Part shown: in pieces, positions 5,092-5,393 of the stretch
Layout: each line of letters starts with the position of its first letter
How positions within the stretch are numbered: position 1 is the stretch's first letter
From: Ferroplasmaceae archaeon UBA567
GTDB lineage: Archaea > Thermoplasmatota > Thermoplasmata > Thermoplasmatales > Thermoplasmataceae
Direction of reading: 5' to 3'
Assembly (NCBI GenBank): GCA_002505185.1
Contig: DAUP01000078.1
Span: 1 to 5,393, forward strand
DNA length: 5,393 nucleotides
Notes under the pieces: model-generated
The model's database searches: none
What the model was told of the DNA's origin: nothing
What the model saw: the letters and a program-made list of their open reading frames with translations, nothing else
Translations under genes and position numbers: made by a program

Positions 5092-5393
5092 TCACTCATA
5101 AATATAATATTCCTCAGAAATCATTCTTGATGGCATTTTTATTATAGTAATATTATTAGCACTATTGTCCTTGAACATACTCAGATTTTCGCCGTTTAAA
5201 TAATATATCTTATACCAATCCCCTGGATTTGTAAAGAAATAAAATTGACCGTTTTGTATATTTACAATTTTGAATGAACTTGTGTTAATATTGTAAACAA
5301 ACATTGTTGAATTGTATGAAACATTATAATTATGATTTCCATCTGAACATCCCGGTTTTAATCCCACTGTGCCGTATATTGCACTCTCCTTCT
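5092..5393 (-). CDS. C-terminal part of a probable exported beta-sandwich protein (5' end outside window)
   Basis: The frame is open from the window edge to TGA 5092-5094 and shows 99 codons. A GTG at 5365-5367 exists, but the eight codons before it (KESAIYGT) fit the protein, so the true start is probably upstream. Alternating Tyr/Phe and small residues, the opening GTVGLKPGC, and FYFFTNPGDWYKIYYLNG in the middle suggest strands of a transthyretin- or carboxypeptidase-regulatory-like beta-sandwich; this is pattern recognition only. Five N-x-S/T sequons (NVS, NST, NTS, NLS, NIT) and high Asn/Tyr/Ser content point to a glycosylated extracytoplasmic protein, as is common in acidophilic archaea. 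No membrane helix is visible in this part. It forms a likely operon with the small membrane protein four bases downstream. Confidence 0.7.
   Translation of the reverse strand, partial: KESAIYGTVGLKPGCSDGNHNYNVSYNSTMFVYNINTSSFKIVNIQNGQFYFFTNPGDWYKIYYLNGENLSMFKDNSANNITIIKMPSRMISEEYYIYE

Noticed and set aside
1..5393. CRISPR array, tRNA or rRNA genes, intact insertion sequence
   Set aside because: No regularly spaced repeats, cloverleaf-like sequence, conserved rRNA words or transposase motifs were found on either strand by eye.

Overview
The window looks archaeal, most likely a Thermoplasmata-type acidophile (Ferroplasma/Cuniculiplasma-like); this is inference. The reasons are an A+T-rich sequence, a ferredoxin-linked 2-oxoacid oxidoreductase (IorAB), TATA-like boxes about 25 bases ahead of genes in place of bacterial -35/-10 pairs, start codons without Shine-Dalgarno sites on leading genes but a strong GAGGTGA site inside an operon, and Asn/Tyr/Ser-rich, sequon-rich exported proteins. 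No RNA gene or ribosomal marker is present to fix the lineage.

All convincing genes lie on the minus strand. From right to left: (i) 5393-4920, the 3' part of a gene for a probable exported beta-rich, glycosylation-prone protein, followed 4 bases later by an overlooked 55-codon single-pass membrane protein, with a possible terminator hairpin after it; (ii) 4919-4019, about 900 bases with no intact gene, holding scattered TATA-like boxes, hairpins, a pair of 16-bp inverted repeats and coding-like scraps in shifting frames on the plus strand, best read as decayed DNA; (iii) 4018-1500, iorA and iorB, a two-gene operon with a 4-base ATGA overlap; (iv) 1499-1288, an intergenic stretch rich in inverted and direct repeats plus two candidate TATA boxes; (v) 1287-37, an amidohydrolase of the adenosine/SAH/MTA deaminase and chlorohydrolase group.

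IorAB would oxidatively decarboxylate aryl pyruvates, made by transamination of Trp, Tyr and Phe, to aryl-acyl-CoA, with electrons passing to ferredoxin. This fits growth on peptides. The amidohydrolase has its own promoter-like sequence and no visible functional link to iorAB. Its metal site is intact, but several substrate-contact positions differ from the characterised SAH deaminase, so its substrate is open.

I found no convincing new multi-gene system. The items most worth a second look are the divergent amidohydrolase pocket, the interlocking repeats behind iorB, the (TA)n-interrupted gene remnant near 4670, and the small membrane protein paired with the exported protein at the right edge.
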